DNA of 64,000 nucleotides from Desulfomonile sp963700305 (GCA_963700305.1 CAVOXB010000021.1:186001-250000), one strand, 5' to 3'; positions 30,675 through 41,824 are shown, numbered from the stretch's first letter. The notes: generated from the letters alone by a model not told the origin. A program made the numbers and translations.

Positions 30675-32065
30675 ATTTTCTGGTTATCCGGCTCAGAAAT
30701 TAAGAGAGAATACGCTTTAGAAGATTCTTGCTCCGATTCATTTCGCTGGGTTGATCCATCCACCGTCGACGTGGCTATTCTAGTAAATAGCGAGGAATTT
30801 GGAGCAGTAGCCCAGATCAAGCTGGAAGGTGCCGCATGGAAGTGTTCAAGTTCACCGCAATACTGCGAAAAGGAGAGAGCCAAGGGCGGTTTGGAAAAAA
30901 ACATCAACATGACTCGTGATTCTAGTGAAGACTCTGACGAATTGCTGAGAAAGGCAGCGGAACTGGGCGACATGGAATCCGTGAAAGTGATGCTGGACCA
31001 GGGCTATGACATAAACGCCGAGAATAATCATGACCAGACACCCCTGCAGATGGCTGTGCAATCAGGACATCTTGGAATGGTGAGGCTGCTTTTAGATAGG
31101 GGTGCTGACGTTAATGCTGAGGGTCGGTACGGATCAAGTGCTCTAAAATCAGCAGCACTAAAAGGTGATCTGCAAATGGTGAAATTGCTCAAGGACCGTG
31201 GAGCTAAACCAACTTTAATAGTTGCTGCCATTTTGGGGGACGTTAAAGAGGTTCGGCGCCTCATAAAGGATGGTGCTGATCCAAAAGAATAAAAGGGTGG
31301 CCACCCATATTGTGGGCGTCAAGTCAGCATCGATGGGACGTGGTCAAAGTGCTTCTGGAGTATGGGCCCGATATCAGTAAGGAACCAGATTTTGCTCGGG
31401 TGGCACTTATGAAGGCTGCTGGAGATGGCCACATGGAGTTTGTGAGACTGCTCCTGGATAGGAATAAAGATCTCGCGGCACAGCATGGATCTGCAGCCTT
31501 GGAGAGAGCTTCATCGGAAGGTCAGTTGGGAATAGTCAATTTGCTTCTCGATAAAGGGTCGGATATTAACGGAAAGGACCAATATGGAAGGACTGCCCTC
31601 ATGTCCGCCGCTATCAAAGGCAAATTGGAAGTTGTAAAACCGCTTCTCGATAGGGGGGCAGATATCGCAGCGAAGGACAATGACGGAGTGACCGTATTGA
31701 TGGACGCCAGTTGGGGTGGAAATCCGAAAGTGGTGAAGTTGCTTCTCGACAAGGGTGCTGACGTGAATGCGAGGGCCAAGAGCGGGGAGACTGCGCTGAA
31801 AACAGCTCAGAAGATAGGCAACAAAGAAATCGAAGAGTTCCTCAGAGCACGTGGTGCCAAGGAATAGGCATTTTTTTGTCAGTTCTCAGGCTCTGGGAAT
31901 GCAGGTGTTTCTGTATGTTTTTTCTCTCTTCCGGAAATAGGCTCCGTACGGACCTTAATAAGTCCGAGCAACGCATTCGATGTAGACGATCTATTGTTGT
32001 TGAGCCAATAACTCTGACTGAGCAATGAATCGATCAGCGTGATTGGTCTCCCACAATTATGCCGG

Positions 32066-32895
32066 CTAACTTTTTGTTTTACAGAAATCTAGAAACTGCT
32101 TCAAATATCCTGGAGCCCTGTTGCTGTCCCAGTAGAAATAAAGCTGCATAATCAAAGGATACGTTCCGTTCTTGATCGTTTCCGGTGTTGGAAGCACCGC
32201 CTGAGAGCCTTCGTCCCTTTTCAGGGCCAATATTTTCACCCGCCCGGCTTCAGCAGCCTTCGTCGCGTCAAATAGACCCGCATATCCAATTGCTGGCGGT
32301 TTCTTCAGACCGACCTCCTTCAGAATATCGTGAAAATAGTTCCTCACGTTCGCATCTGAAGAAAAAAGTCTTCGGGAAACAAGCTTTTCCTCAGGAACAT
32401 GCTTGCCCCTGATTCCGGCGGACTCACAATCAAGAAGATCGGAGCGTCCGGCCCGTTCACCTGGTTCCAGCGAGCATTTTCCCCGGTAAGTATCGCTGTG
32501 AGTTGGGTCAGTGACAGCTCTTTGATAGGATTCGCTGGGTGCGTAACTATGGCGATTGCTGTGCGAGTCGCTTCCATATCGGCGGGCTTTGCATCGTTAA
32601 CAGCGGCAAGCTGAAGTTCTTTTTCGATCAATCGACGTGACGTCATGGCCAGATCGGCAGTCTTCTCGAAGACCGCTTCGAGTCCTGCCGCTGTGCCTCC
32701 TCCTGTTACGTGAATCCTGATCGTGGGATTTTTTTGGTTGAATTCCAAGGCCCATGCGTCACACATGCCGGCCATAATATTTGAGCCTTTTACCTTGACA
32801 AGTTGCGAATCTTGGCCGTATGCAAGGTTCAGGGTAATCAATCCGGTGAACAAAATACAGCACAGAGTCAGCCCACGAGACGTAGTCTTTGTCAT
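32066..32895 (-). pseudogene. PstS-like periplasmic substrate-binding protein, frameshifted
   Basis: ATG at 32895 behind AAGGAG, with a signal peptide (LTLCCILFTGLITLNLAYG). The fold is the phosphate-binding type: VKGSNIMAGMCDAW, VTGGGTAAGLEAVFEKTADL, AIVTHPANPIKELSLTQL and SGASMFLRKSLFP. The frame ends at 32344 after a run of six T; one extra T joins it to SDANVRNYFHDILKEVGL and on to a stop at 32066, giving about 276 residues. The lesion is a homopolymer indel. No pstCAB is adjacent. The ligand may be phosphate or another oxyanion; the SGAS motif in place of the usual T-G-S-G loop leaves this open. Confidence 0.8.
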
Positions 32896-33244
32896 GGCAG
32901 TTTCTCCTTGCCCTTGAGCGAAATGGAGCTCTATGTTGCTCTAACGGAATACCAGCACCTTTTAAGGATTTGTTACTGAAAACGATCAACTTCTTCAAAT
33001 GACATGAGGAGACTTTTGAACCAAGCCTCTTGCACGGGTAAGCAGTGAGACTGTTGCCGAAACGACTGCCGGCTTGAGGATGTGCCAAACCGAATATAGA
33101 CGCTGCGCCAATTATACTTGCGTTCAACAAGTTTTTTCAACCTATTTATGCCCTGTGTTGAGCATACATCCTACGCTTTTTGATATCGTTGCGCGCTGCG
33201 CGGTGATATACTCGAAGTCACCCCTACACGTTCAGGAGACGTTC
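32896..33244. other. Intergenic region, no gene seen
   Basis: About 350 bp between the divergent receptor and PilZ genes; it should contain both promoters, none assigned. Confidence 0.35.
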
Positions 33245-33983
33245 ATGCCCGATCGCGAATCATTGGCCCAGAGAGTCCTCGAAGATCTTCGAGAGGGAAG
33301 AAACGAATCCGAGCTTATGAACAAGCACAATCTGTCATCCGCACAACTTGAAAACGTGTTTGCCGGACTGGACGAAGAAGGCCTGATCGTGAAAATCGAG
33401 GGGCATTATGTCGTGCCAATGATGCGGAGCATTTCTGCTGGAGAAATCATCAGCGACGTGCGCTCGGGAATGAACGATTCAGATTTGATGGACAAATATG
33501 GCCTGACTGTGCAAGCACTGGCGAACACGATCAGATTGCTCATGGACGGAAATCGCTTGAATCGAACAGATCTTGCTGGCAGAGAACATCTGTTCGAGGA
33601 AGTAATGGACCCGGGCGCAGCCCGCGAACATCGACGATATTATCTTGATTTTGAATTACCTGTTTTCGATCAAAGCGGCGGAATAAAGGGCAAAGTCCAT
33701 GACTTGACGGAAAAGGGCGTGGGAATAGTCGGAATTCCGACCCATATTGATGAAATCAAGAGTCTCACAATAAACCACGAGAAATTCGTCTTGATCAATT
33801 CTTTTTCTTTTGACGCCCGCTGCAGATGGATTAATCGGAAATATTCCGGGGGTGAATGCATTGCTGGATTCCGAAATAGTCAGCATCTCGCCAAAGGACT
33901 TCCAAGAGCTCCAAAAGCTGGTTCGATTGGTTACCATTCACGTGTCTCCTCCAAAGGATTTGAAATTCGAAATACATGAATGA
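33245..33983 (+). pseudogene. Two-repeat helical protein with C-terminal PilZ-like domain, frameshifted near end
   Basis: ATG at 33245 behind AGGAGA. Two copies of a 45-residue helical unit (VLEDLREGRNESELMNKHNL and IISDVRSGMNDSDLMDKYGL) precede a PilZ-like beta domain (GGIKGKVHDLTEKGVGIVGI). The repeats resemble a small winged or SinI-like module found with PilZ in delta-class bacteria. Near 33868 an extra C shifts the frame; the restored end reads FEIVSISPKDFQELQKLVRL and stops at 33983, giving about 245 residues. PilZ domains often bind cyclic di-GMP, but the RxxxR motif is not evident here, so binding is uncertain. Confidence 0.68.
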
Positions 33984-34110
33984 CTTGTCAACCAGTCGCG
34001 CCTCCCATCAAATAGCTGTTGCTTTGAGGTTGACCGATTTGAAGATTACGAATTAGTATTGCTGGACCATAGACCGAATCCTAGATAATTGATTTCGAGG
34101 CAAACATTGC

Positions 34111-36804
34111 ATGAGATACATATTCGCCAACCACGACCGCACTGTCCAAATTAACAGAATTCGCGAAGGTATATCGGAATTTCGAGAGAACGGCAAAGCT
34201 GACCCTGCACGTTTTCATATGCATCCTGTGTACGACGAATTACTTTGCCAGTTAGCGGACCATTTCCTGGGCAACTGGAAGGAAAGCACAGCATTAGTCG
34301 GACTGGGTCGGTACGGCCGTACAGAAATGAGCCCTTATTCGGATATCGACATACTCTTTCTAAGGCCCGAAGAGGCGCCCGAGGGCGTCTATCGAGGGAT
34401 AAGGAATCTCCTATACTTGCTGTGGGACGCACGGGTGGAACTGGGCCATTCGGTTCGTACAGTGGATGAATGTAAACAAGAAGCAGACAAAGACCTGGCA
34501 GTGCTGACATCTCTTATGGACACCAGACTTGTTTGGGGTGATCCAGACATATTTCGCGGCCTAATCAGGGAGCGAGAAGCCTTTATCCGCGAAACCGATC
34601 CACTGGAGCTCTACCTCAAAATAGAAGGCGAAATCCTTAAATCTTATGAGAAATTCGGTCATACCATTTACCTCTTGGAGCCCCATTTGAAGGAAGGCCC
34701 GGGCTCGCTGCGTTATGTCCAATTGATTATGTGCCTGGTTAGGCTCATTTTCGGGTGCTCTAATCTGGACGATCTGCCAATAGCTGGAATATGCGGTGAA
34801 AAAGCTGTGCGAGAAGTGAGGGAAGGACTCGGTTTTTTGGCCGAAACAAGAGCCAGACTCCACTTTTTCACGGAAAGGCGAGATGATAGGCTCAAGTTTG
34901 ATGCGCAGTCCACATTGGCTCGCCAGATGGGTTTTGAAGACACTCCCGAACGACAAGGAGTGGAAGGTTTTATGCGAGAGTACTACCGCCACGCTTCAAC
35001 AATTGATTTCTTCGGTCGTCGCGTCCTTGCCAGGGCACGATTGTTTCTCCGCCCGAAAATCGCCGCTGAAGTCAAACGGCTTAGGCTTGATGATTCTTTT
35101 TATATTGGCGCAGGAGGCATCAATCATAACAATCCTGCGAAATTTGCCGAGGATCCCAAGGAAATAATCCAAGCATTCCAGAAGATTGCAGAGACTGGCT
35201 GCGATTTGGACATACGCCTTGTGGACATTATTCGCACTCGGCTATCTGCAGTGGATGAAGGTTTCCGACAGGATCCTGCGGCGAACCGCATGTTCCTTGA
35301 TATTTTCAGGTCCAAGGGAGCGATCGCCCGATCTGTTAATGCGATGATGAAAATAGGTTTCTTGGAACACTTTGTCCCTGAGTTCGCTTGGATACGCTTT
35401 TTGCCCCAGCACGATATTTATCACCAGTATACCGTTGACCTGCATACAATTGCAGTCCTCGAAAATATCGACTCATTCGGCAGGAAAAAAGGCGACCCCG
35501 AAGACATATTGTTTCGGACTATATTCTCCAAACTAGAGAGTCCGGAGGCTCTAAGCCTGGCCGGAATGTTCCACGATATCGCCAAAGGCCGAGGCGCCGG
35601 ACATGAAGTGCGCGGGGAACAGATTGCCAGACCGGTTCTTCAACGCCTGGCCTTACCCGAGGAAGATATCGATGACGTGTGTTTTCTGATTCGAAACCAT
35701 TTAGCTATGACGCATCTGGCTTTTAAAAAGGATTTGCACGATTCCGCGCTGGTCAGCCGCTTCGCGGAGACTTTAATGACCAAACGACGGCTGGATCTTC
35801 TCATCCTGCTCACGCATGCCGATCTCAGAGCCGTAGGACCGACCGCATTCAGTTCGTGGCGACGAATGTTGCTTGAGGAACTCTACTACAGGACCCTTGA
35901 TATAATCGAAGGAGAGGGCTTGGATGGCGAGGACCTTGCCGAATGGATTAAGCAGATAAAGGGAGCGGTTCGCGAGATTACTCCTGCAGGCCTGCGCGGA
36001 CCTGAACTGGATAAATTTCTGGAAGATGCCGGATCCAGATATTTCCTGGATTTCTATCCCGGTGTTATAGCCGAACATTACATAGCAATACGAGATTACC
36101 TATCCGGTTCTGGCAAGTCGGAGCTGGATCATGGCGACGCTATAGCGAAAAAAATAGATCATCACAAACCTGGATACAGCTCGATAACCCTGATTACGCG
36201 CGACCGTAGAGGCTTGTTTTTCAGGATAGCAGGCTCCATGTCGGCAAACAGGATCAATATATTAAGCGCTTGGACCCATTCGATAGGTGAAACAGCTGTG
36301 GCTACATTTCACGTGAATGACATGCCCGAAGGGCCGCTCAACGATCCGGAACGATGGGAGCATTTCCAATCCGATTTCATAAAAGTGCTCCGCGGGGAAG
36401 CCGATGTGGACAAGTTGGTTGCCGCCAGAAGGACCAGGCGACCTTTTGGAGCGGCTTCTGCCCCTCGTTTTCCCCTGAAGGTGGAGATGGACAACGCGGC
36501 TTCTGACCGGTCGACCATAATAGAAGTTTATGCTCACGACAGGCCGGGTCTCTTGTATGACATAACCCGTAGGCTTACATCACTCGGCTTGAATATTGTC
36601 CTCACAAAAATCACGACTGAGATCGATCAGGCTGCAGACATCTTCTATGTACAGGATGAGCAGAGCAACAAAATTATAGATTTCGCCAAGCTTGATGACA
36701 TCAAGACGAGCCTGCATCGTCACCTCACAGCAATGGAAGAAGCCCATTTCACAGACAAAAAAGAGGCGCGAAAGTCTAAGGAAACTGTGGAGATCACTCT
36801 GTAG
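34111..36804 (+). CDS. glnD: Bifunctional [protein-PII] uridylyltransferase/removing enzyme
   Basis: GlnD uridylylates PII at low glutamine and removes UMP when glutamine is high, setting nitrogen assimilation. The 897-residue protein is complete: nucleotidyltransferase (GLGRYGRTEMSPYSDIDILF), central helical region, HD domain for UMP removal (SLAGMFHDIAKGRGAGHE, then RNHLAMTHLAFKKD), and two C-terminal ACT domains for glutamine (LITRDRRGLFFRIAGSMSAN; VYAHDRPGLLYDITRRLTSL). The start at 34111 has only a weak ribosome site. No glnB or glnK is nearby. Confidence 0.97.
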   Translation: MRYIFANHDRTVQINRIREGISEFRENGKADPARFHMHPVYDELLCQLADHFLGNWKESTALVGLGRYGRTEMSPYSDIDILFLRPEEAPEGVYRGIRNLLYLLWDARVELGHSVRTVDECKQEADKDLAVLTSLMDTRLVWGDPDIFRGLIREREAFIRETDPLELYLKIEGEILKSYEKFGHTIYLLEPHLKEGPGSLRYVQLIMCLVRLIFGCSNLDDLPIAGICGEKAVREVREGLGFLAETRARLHFFTERRDDRLKFDAQSTLARQMGFEDTPERQGVEGFMREYYRHASTIDFFGRRVLARARLFLRPKIAAEVKRLRLDDSFYIGAGGINHNNPAKFAEDPKEIIQAFQKIAETGCDLDIRLVDIIRTRLSAVDEGFRQDPAANRMFLDIFRSKGAIARSVNAMMKIGFLEHFVPEFAWIRFLPQHDIYHQYTVDLHTIAVLENIDSFGRKKGDPEDILFRTIFSKLESPEALSLAGMFHDIAKGRGAGHEVRGEQIARPVLQRLALPEEDIDDVCFLIRNHLAMTHLAFKKDLHDSALVSRFAETLMTKRRLDLLILLTHADLRAVGPTAFSSWRRMLLEELYYRTLDIIEGEGLDGEDLAEWIKQIKGAVREITPAGLRGPELDKFLEDAGSRYFLDFYPGVIAEHYIAIRDYLSGSGKSELDHGDAIAKKIDHHKPGYSSITLITRDRRGLFFRIAGSMSANRINILSAWTHSIGETAVATFHVNDMPEGPLNDPERWEHFQSDFIKVLRGEADVDKLVAARRTRRPFGAASAPRFPLKVEMDNAASDRSTIIEVYAHDRPGLLYDITRRLTSLGLNIVLTKITTEIDQAADIFYVQDEQSNKIIDFAKLDDIKTSLHRHLTAMEEAHFTDKKEARKSKETVEITL

Positions 36805-36855
36805 CGATTCTCGTAAATAACACTGATCGTGTGCAGCCGGCATTACGCGAGCAAT

Positions 36856-37545
36856 TCAACGCGTAGCCTCCTCCAAGGCCTGAATCAACCCTCGGGCATT
36901 GTCTGACAACGCGCCTTTTCCTTCGTAAAAGACGTCTTGAACACTGACGCCTGCCCCATGATATATTTCGTTGGCAACTGCATCCGGCTCAAGAGACGCT
37001 CCATTCAGCGCAAGCCCGGCAAACAACCCCCTGGACCTGGAATATGAAAGTATGCCTGATTCGAACCGCACGTTAGTTTCCGCTGATGCTTCTCTGCCGA
37101 TAGGGCCCGCAGCAACGGAAACGTCCGCACCCAGGATGAACCGTTCTTCAAGAAGACGCTGTACACTCTCTTCCGACATGAGCAGCAGTATCAGGTCCGT
37201 GGACTGAGCCCCAATTTGAACGCCGAGGCTCCCTCCCCTCACTTTGAAAAATGTGGGCCTACTCCAAACCGCGGTATTCTCGTCCCTTCGGAGAATAACT
37301 CCACTTCCGTAGCTGGCCCCCACAAGCAGCCCAACCCTGATGACACCTGGAAAAATGGCAAGCCCCCTGCATCTCTGGAGCAAATCTCGTGGTATGCCCC
37401 TGTCCGGCATCTCGAGCACATTTTTCAAAACCTGATTGCATGCTGATATACTGGTGTCGAGTTCCTCGAACGTGGCCGCTGCAGCATTGGTAGCAAGCGA
37501 ACATGCGACGAAAAAAGCGATTGCAGATATCAGCAGCCTTGACAT
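36856..37545 (-). CDS. Ysc84/SYLF-domain lipid-binding protein, exported
   Basis: Complete 229-residue protein with a signal peptide (AIAFFVACSLATNAAAA) and one SYLF (Ysc84) domain covering most of the mature chain: GLAIFPGVIRVGLLVGASYG, GVILRRDENTAVWSRPTFFK, GGSLGVQIGAQSTDLILLLM and AAGPIGREASAETN. Bacterial members are periplasmic and bind phospholipid. The gene is convergent with glnD and shares the strand with the AICAR transformylase 33 bp away. Confidence 0.92.
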   Translation of the reverse strand: MSRLLISAIAFFVACSLATNAAAATFEELDTSISACNQVLKNVLEMPDRGIPRDLLQRCRGLAIFPGVIRVGLLVGASYGSGVILRRDENTAVWSRPTFFKVRGGSLGVQIGAQSTDLILLLMSEESVQRLLEERFILGADVSVAAGPIGREASAETNVRFESGILSYSRSRGLFAGLALNGASLEPDAVANEIYHGAGVSVQDVFYEGKGALSDNARGLIQALEEATR

Positions 37546-37577
37546 TGGGAACTCCAGTAGACATTGAGCAGTCGTGG

Positions 37578-38844
37578 TCAGTGTTTGAAAGCCCTCTGGT
37601 TCGTGAACATCATCGTAACTTGTGGATCAGCCTCATTGCAGGCTTGAATGGATTCAAAATCCCTGTCGGATCCGCCAGGATGTACCACAGCGGAAATGCC
37701 TTCGCGAATCCCTACTTCCACCCCGTCCCTAAAGGGAAAAAACGCGTCGGATACCATGACCGACCCGATTAGGCCCGCCTTTTTATTACGAGTTTCAGTA
37801 TCCAGGTTTTGTCGAATTTCCGGATCTTTCACCTCGTTGTAAGGAGTCTGATATCGATCGAAACAAAGACGGTCTCTGTATTTGACATACGCCTTGAACA
37901 CTGCGATTTCAGCTACTCCTACCCGATCCTGCTCTCCAGTGCCTATGCCGACGGTACACCCGTCATGGACGTAAAGCACGGAATTTGATGTCACTCCTTG
38001 TTTCTACAGCCCATCCGAAAACCATGTCGTCCAACTCGCGTTTTGTGGGCTGACGCTGAATGGCGTATTCAGCGCCTTTGTACGTCGCATGTGCAGGGAT
38101 CAGATCGTTCGGTGATCTGATGGCGTTAACTGCGGATTGTTGCACGATTATGCCACCATCCATTAGCGACTTGAATTCCACGAACCGTCGCACCAAGTAA
38201 TCCTCAAGTTTATCAATTCGGGGGATCGCTATGATACGCAAATTCTTACGAGCGGCCAGGATTTCAACTGACCCTTCCTCATAGTCCGGTGCGGCCACAA
38301 CTTCCAGATAATTCTCTGAAATCATCTGGGCCGTAACCTTGTCCACCGGTCTGTTGAAAACCGCTGCCCCCCCGAACGCTGCGATCCGGTCAGCCAGATC
38401 CGCTCGGTAATAGGCATCGGTCAATTTGTCGGCGACTGCTGCCCCGGAGGGATTGTTATGTTTCATAATGGCACAAGCAGGCTTTTGCATAAGGAATTTC
38501 AGAATGTTAAGGGCATTGTCAACGTCCGTCAAATTGGTCTTACCCGGATGTTTGCCTGCTTGAATCATCTCAGCCTCAGTTACAGAGCTGACCAAGCCAT
38601 TTCGAGGCTCTATGAATTTGCAGTCCCCGAGAATCAGATTACCTCCGATCAGCTCGTACAATGCGGCTTCTTGACCGGGATTTTCTCCATAACGTAAGCC
38701 CTTTTCTATCAGGCTTCCCGACGAATCTGGTATTTTCCACGATTTCTTTCGGTATTCGAGTTGCTGCTCTCCAAGAATGATCGTCATGGTTTCAGGAAAA
38801 TGATCGTCCATGATAGTCTTATATTTCTTCTTAATGTCTTCCAT
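37578..38844 (-). pseudogene. purH: AICAR transformylase (PurH C-terminal activity, stand-alone), one frameshift
   Basis: Catalyses formyl transfer to AICAR in late purine synthesis. The ATG at 38844 follows GGGAGG. It matches the transformylase half of PurH only: GLRYGENPGQEAALYE, the catalytic block CAIMKHNNPSGAA, AFGGAAVFNRPVDKVTAQMI, and after the break NSVLYVHDGCTVGIGTGEQD and VMVSDAFFPFRDGVEVG. The N-terminal IMP cyclohydrolase domain is absent, so another protein must do that step. The frame breaks near 37990, where removing one A from GAAACAAGG restores FGWAVEQGVTSNSVLY. Because the pathway is normally essential, this single homopolymer indel is probably a sequencing error, unless another copy exists. 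Confidence 0.85.
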
Positions 38845-39196
38845 TCCCAAACCTCCCTAAGAATTCTCGGAGTCGTGCAACAAGCCTATTGTTTCAGGAT
38901 TGGCAGAATCTATCATGATTCGGGGCTGGACACAATTTTCCCGTCATCCAACTACAGCCATATCCAGTCGTTACCGGGCAATAAGTATGGTAGGCGACAT
39001 TGCGATGATAGAAGCGAACGCGGAATATTCCATGCAAAAAAAATTGAACTTGCTTTGCGGCATTCGAGATGACACGCACGTGAAGCACCTTTTCCAGCCC
39101 ATAAGCAACGGGACGGTACGGCGCATCTTCCATGCGAGTCCGCGTTGTGTTAGGCTCGTACTCCTTGACTTGACCGAAAATTACTAGGAGCTGAAT

Positions 39197-39787
39197 GTGC
39201 TGACATCTCGAACATTATTCTCCTGGCTGGCATTGTTCGGAGCAGGATTCCTCGCAGGTATAGTGTTCTCCGCATGGAAGCTGGACACGGGAACAAGTCC
39301 CGGAATCAAGCATCCCGTGGAAACAGCGGAAGGCGGCAACGCTCAGGCGGCAACAAAGACAAGAATCGCCGGACTGGAGAAAATGCTTGCCGCAAGGCCC
39401 AACGACGCGGATGTCTTGACCCAACTCGGAAACGACTATTTTGATCTTGGAGATCACGAAAAGGCGATCGAATACTATCAGAAATCTCTCCAGATAGATC
39501 CGCGCAACGCGGATGTGATCACAGATATGGGGATAAGCTACAGAAAGCTTGGGAAGCCCCAGGAATCAGCCGCTGCGTTCCGCAAGACCCTGGAAATAGA
39601 TCCCAACCACCCTAATGCGTTGTTCAATCTTGGCATTGTGCTTAGGGACGATCTCAAGGATTACGATGGAGCCCAGAAGGCGTGGGAGGCCTTTCTGGAC
39701 AAAGCAGGCGATTCTCCGTACGCCGTAATGGTTCGCCCCTGGATAAATCAGCTCAAAGAAAAACAACAACCAGCTGGGCAGAAGTGA
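39197..39787 (+). CDS. Membrane-anchored TPR protein
   Basis: A 196-residue protein with one N-terminal membrane helix (LFSWLALFGAGFLAGIVFSA), a short linker and three to four TPR units (DADVLTQLGNDYFDLGDHEK, NADVITDMGISYRKLGKPQE, HPNALFNLGIVLRDDLKDYD). The repeats face the periplasm. The shape resembles the TPR part of CcmH/NrfG, which helps cytochrome c assembly, but no ccm genes are near, so a general scaffold role is safer. It starts at the GTG at 39197. Intact. Confidence 0.85.
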   Translation: MLTSRTLFSWLALFGAGFLAGIVFSAWKLDTGTSPGIKHPVETAEGGNAQAATKTRIAGLEKMLAARPNDADVLTQLGNDYFDLGDHEKAIEYYQKSLQIDPRNADVITDMGISYRKLGKPQESAAAFRKTLEIDPNHPNALFNLGIVLRDDLKDYDGAQKAWEAFLDKAGDSPYAVMVRPWINQLKEKQQPAGQK

Positions 39788-39973
39788 CTTGGGACTCGTT
39801 TTGGTAGATCACTGTTGTGTGCACTTCTTGCAGAAAGCGACGAATCTGTTTTCCCACTGCTACAAGCGAAGAAACAAGGCAATCTTAGCCACTAAGATTA
39901 AGGGATTGGGATTCGTTCGCTTCATTCGGAATCACTATTGCTCTATCCAAATGAATGAGTTGCCTATACGCTT

Positions 39974-40642
39974 TCAATCTTCTACAAGTCTGAATATGAG
40001 AAATTCTGTGAGTGCCGCGAGCCCGTGGGTCGTCATGTAATTGCTTGCAGAAACATCATAAAGTATTTTGTTAAATGATGGAAATTCCTCGTCACTATTC
40101 CAATGAACAAATGCGACTGGGAGTCTAGGGAAGAAACGAAAATAAAAAGCCTCATCAGCGAGATCCGTGGGAACCCCGGCCCATTTTAGGGCCCTGCCGA
40201 TTCTCTCCTCTTTAGGCAAGGCAAAGAACCTAGCCAAGAGCTCGTCCGTGGTCTTGGAAAAATGCGCGCCCATCACCGCTCCGTGCCTCAAGGCCCGGCA
40301 GTCGATCCATTGGCCCATAACGCGAACAGCTGTCCCCTGATTTTCTGCAGCAGTCAAGAAATGCTGCAATACCAGCACCTTCATAGGCAGAGTGTCCAAA
40401 TTCTTGTGTTGAGCCCGGACCCTGTAGGGGAGAAGGTCTAGCACGAACCAACTATGAAGAAAGGGAATCAATATGTGCGGGACGCCTTCTCCGATATACT
40501 TCGCATCAGTCTCTTCGGCGATAGTCAGGGGATCGACGCGTTTGACTTTTTGAATAAGAAGATCATAAGACTTAGTAAGCTCTTCCAGATTCTTCCCCGT
40601 AATTTCTCGCTCCAGCCACATTGAATATTCGTCAGGGGCCAT
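39974..40642 (-). CDS. DUF3786-domain protein
   Basis: A 222-residue soluble protein from the ATG at 40642, with an AGGAGG site upstream. Features fit DUF3786: an N-terminal helical part (NLEELTKSYDLLIQKVKRVD), central FFRFFPRLPVAFVHWNSDEE, then FNKILYDVSASNYMTTHGLA. The family is frequent in anaerobes with corrinoid or acetogenic metabolism, but has no proven role. The gene is intact and isolated between convergent and divergent neighbours. Confidence 0.75.
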   Translation of the reverse strand: MAPDEYSMWLEREITGKNLEELTKSYDLLIQKVKRVDPLTIAEETDAKYIGEGVPHILIPFLHSWFVLDLLPYRVRAQHKNLDTLPMKVLVLQHFLTAAENQGTAVRVMGQWIDCRALRHGAVMGAHFSKTTDELLARFFALPKEERIGRALKWAGVPTDLADEAFYFRFFPRLPVAFVHWNSDEEFPSFNKILYDVSASNYMTTHGLAALTEFLIFRLVED

Positions 40643-40764
40643 TGCTCACCTCCTACGGCACACCAATGCTCGCTTAGCTCAGAAGATCCTCAGCCCTCGC
40701 TCAACGACCTCATTTCATGGGCAAAGAGCTAGTTTCCTTGATCCACGGACGCTGCAAAGAAAAA

Positions 40765-40780
40765 ACCCTCCGAAGAGGGT
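40765..40780 (-). terminator. Rho-independent terminator of the outer-membrane protein gene
   Basis: On the minus strand ACCCTC-TTCG-GAGGGT is followed by a run of T. The TTCG tetraloop and T tract make this a strong terminator, about 80 bp after the stop at 40858. Confidence 0.9.
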
Positions 40781-40857
40781 CATTAAATAATAGTAACTAC
40801 ACTAAAGGACTATAAGCTTAATATCGGGAGGATTGCTCCTCCCGGAATTCTCAAGAT

Positions 40858-41824
40858 CTACATGTACGGGATGGTGAAATTCAAGGAGAATTTGCCGCCC
40901 AACGTCCATGACGACCGATATAGGCTTAGGCGATAATCCGAAGTAAATCCAACGGGTAGCAAGTCGAAATTCATCTTGGATCTTCCTTGGGTAACATTGT
41001 AGCGAGCGAATATGCCGACATCGGCGCTGCCGCCCATCTTAAATCCATATTCGCCAAAAGCCTCAAGAAAGTAACCGCCGTTATAATTCCCGCTGCCCTC
41101 GAAGGACTGGCCACCAAGTGCAGGAATGAGCTCTCTGTAACGGAACGACCCCGCTAGAGTCGGCACGCCTACGATCCTGAAGATCAGACCCGACTGAGCA
41201 TACTGAACGCCGAACAATGGAATAATTCCATAGGAGGTGGCATCAGCAGTAGCGGGAACTGGGCCGCCTAGGAACTGTACGGTCATTAAAACTTGTGCTC
41301 AGGTAATCGTATCTTACCCCGGCCAGGAATTGGGTATTACCGCCTCCAAATGCCAGTAAGCTATCCACGAACCACCATTGCGTCTTGGTGCCCCAGCTCG
41401 TGGCGAGTCCCGCTAAAAGCGTTTGGCCCGCCAAATTGTATTCCTCATTGGACCGATGGTTTGTCGGAAACAAATACCAGCCAGAAGCGAGGAAGGCTAC
41501 ATTGTCAGTCAAAGGACAGCTCTGGGTCACGCCCAGCCACAGGCCGCTTATTCGGTAGTTCTGACGGGCTTCCACAGGTAAAAGAATCACATTGGATTCG
41601 CGGGAGAAGCTTGCTCTTACGCCATTAGGATCATCCATCCAACCGACGTAAAGCGTGGTGCCTGCAGTGGGCCCCCCGCACTTTTCTCCGCACGTAGAAG
41701 AGCCTCCTCCCATGAATCCGCCAAAGGAAGGCAGACCTGAGCCGAAAAGACCCTGTGCGCTAACCGCAGCGGGCGCTAGAGCAAACACAATAGCGACCAA
41801 AAAGAGAACCGCAACTCGTTTCAT
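40858..41824 (-). pseudogene. Outer-membrane beta-barrel protein, one frameshift
   Basis: ATG at 41824 with AGGAGG upstream; signal peptide (VLFLVAIVFALAPAAVSAQ), Gly-rich stretch with CGEKCGG, then alternating amphipathic strands (LYVGWMDDPNGVRASFSRES, FLASGWYLFP, FLAGVRYDYLSTSF). The frame breaks near 41280. Skipping one A joins it to VQFLGGPVPATADATSYG and on to a terminal strand ending SLNFTIPYM with an aromatic near the C-terminus, as in barrels inserted by BamA. Length would be about 321 residues. It belongs with two other barrel genes in the next 3 kb. Function unknown; probably surface or porin-like. Confidence 0.72.

Larger units (their letters stand above)
29326..31866 (+). pseudogene. 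Large exported ankyrin-repeat protein, split by stop, IS200 and frameshift
   Basis: ATG at 29326 opens a signal peptide and an ankyrin repeat (LLNSGADINTKDREGWTALM). TGA at 29530-29532 replaces the Trp usual at that place; the same frame goes on through a second repeat and a beta-rich middle domain to 30054. There an IS200-type element is inserted. Past it the frame resumes (WLSGSEIKREYALEDS) into a C-terminal block of about eight ankyrin repeats. A missing A near 31290 shifts the last part (31310-31866: LLDKGADVNARAKSGETALK). Restored length is about 640 residues, with repeats at both ends of a unique domain. As written it is dead. Confidence 0.85.
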
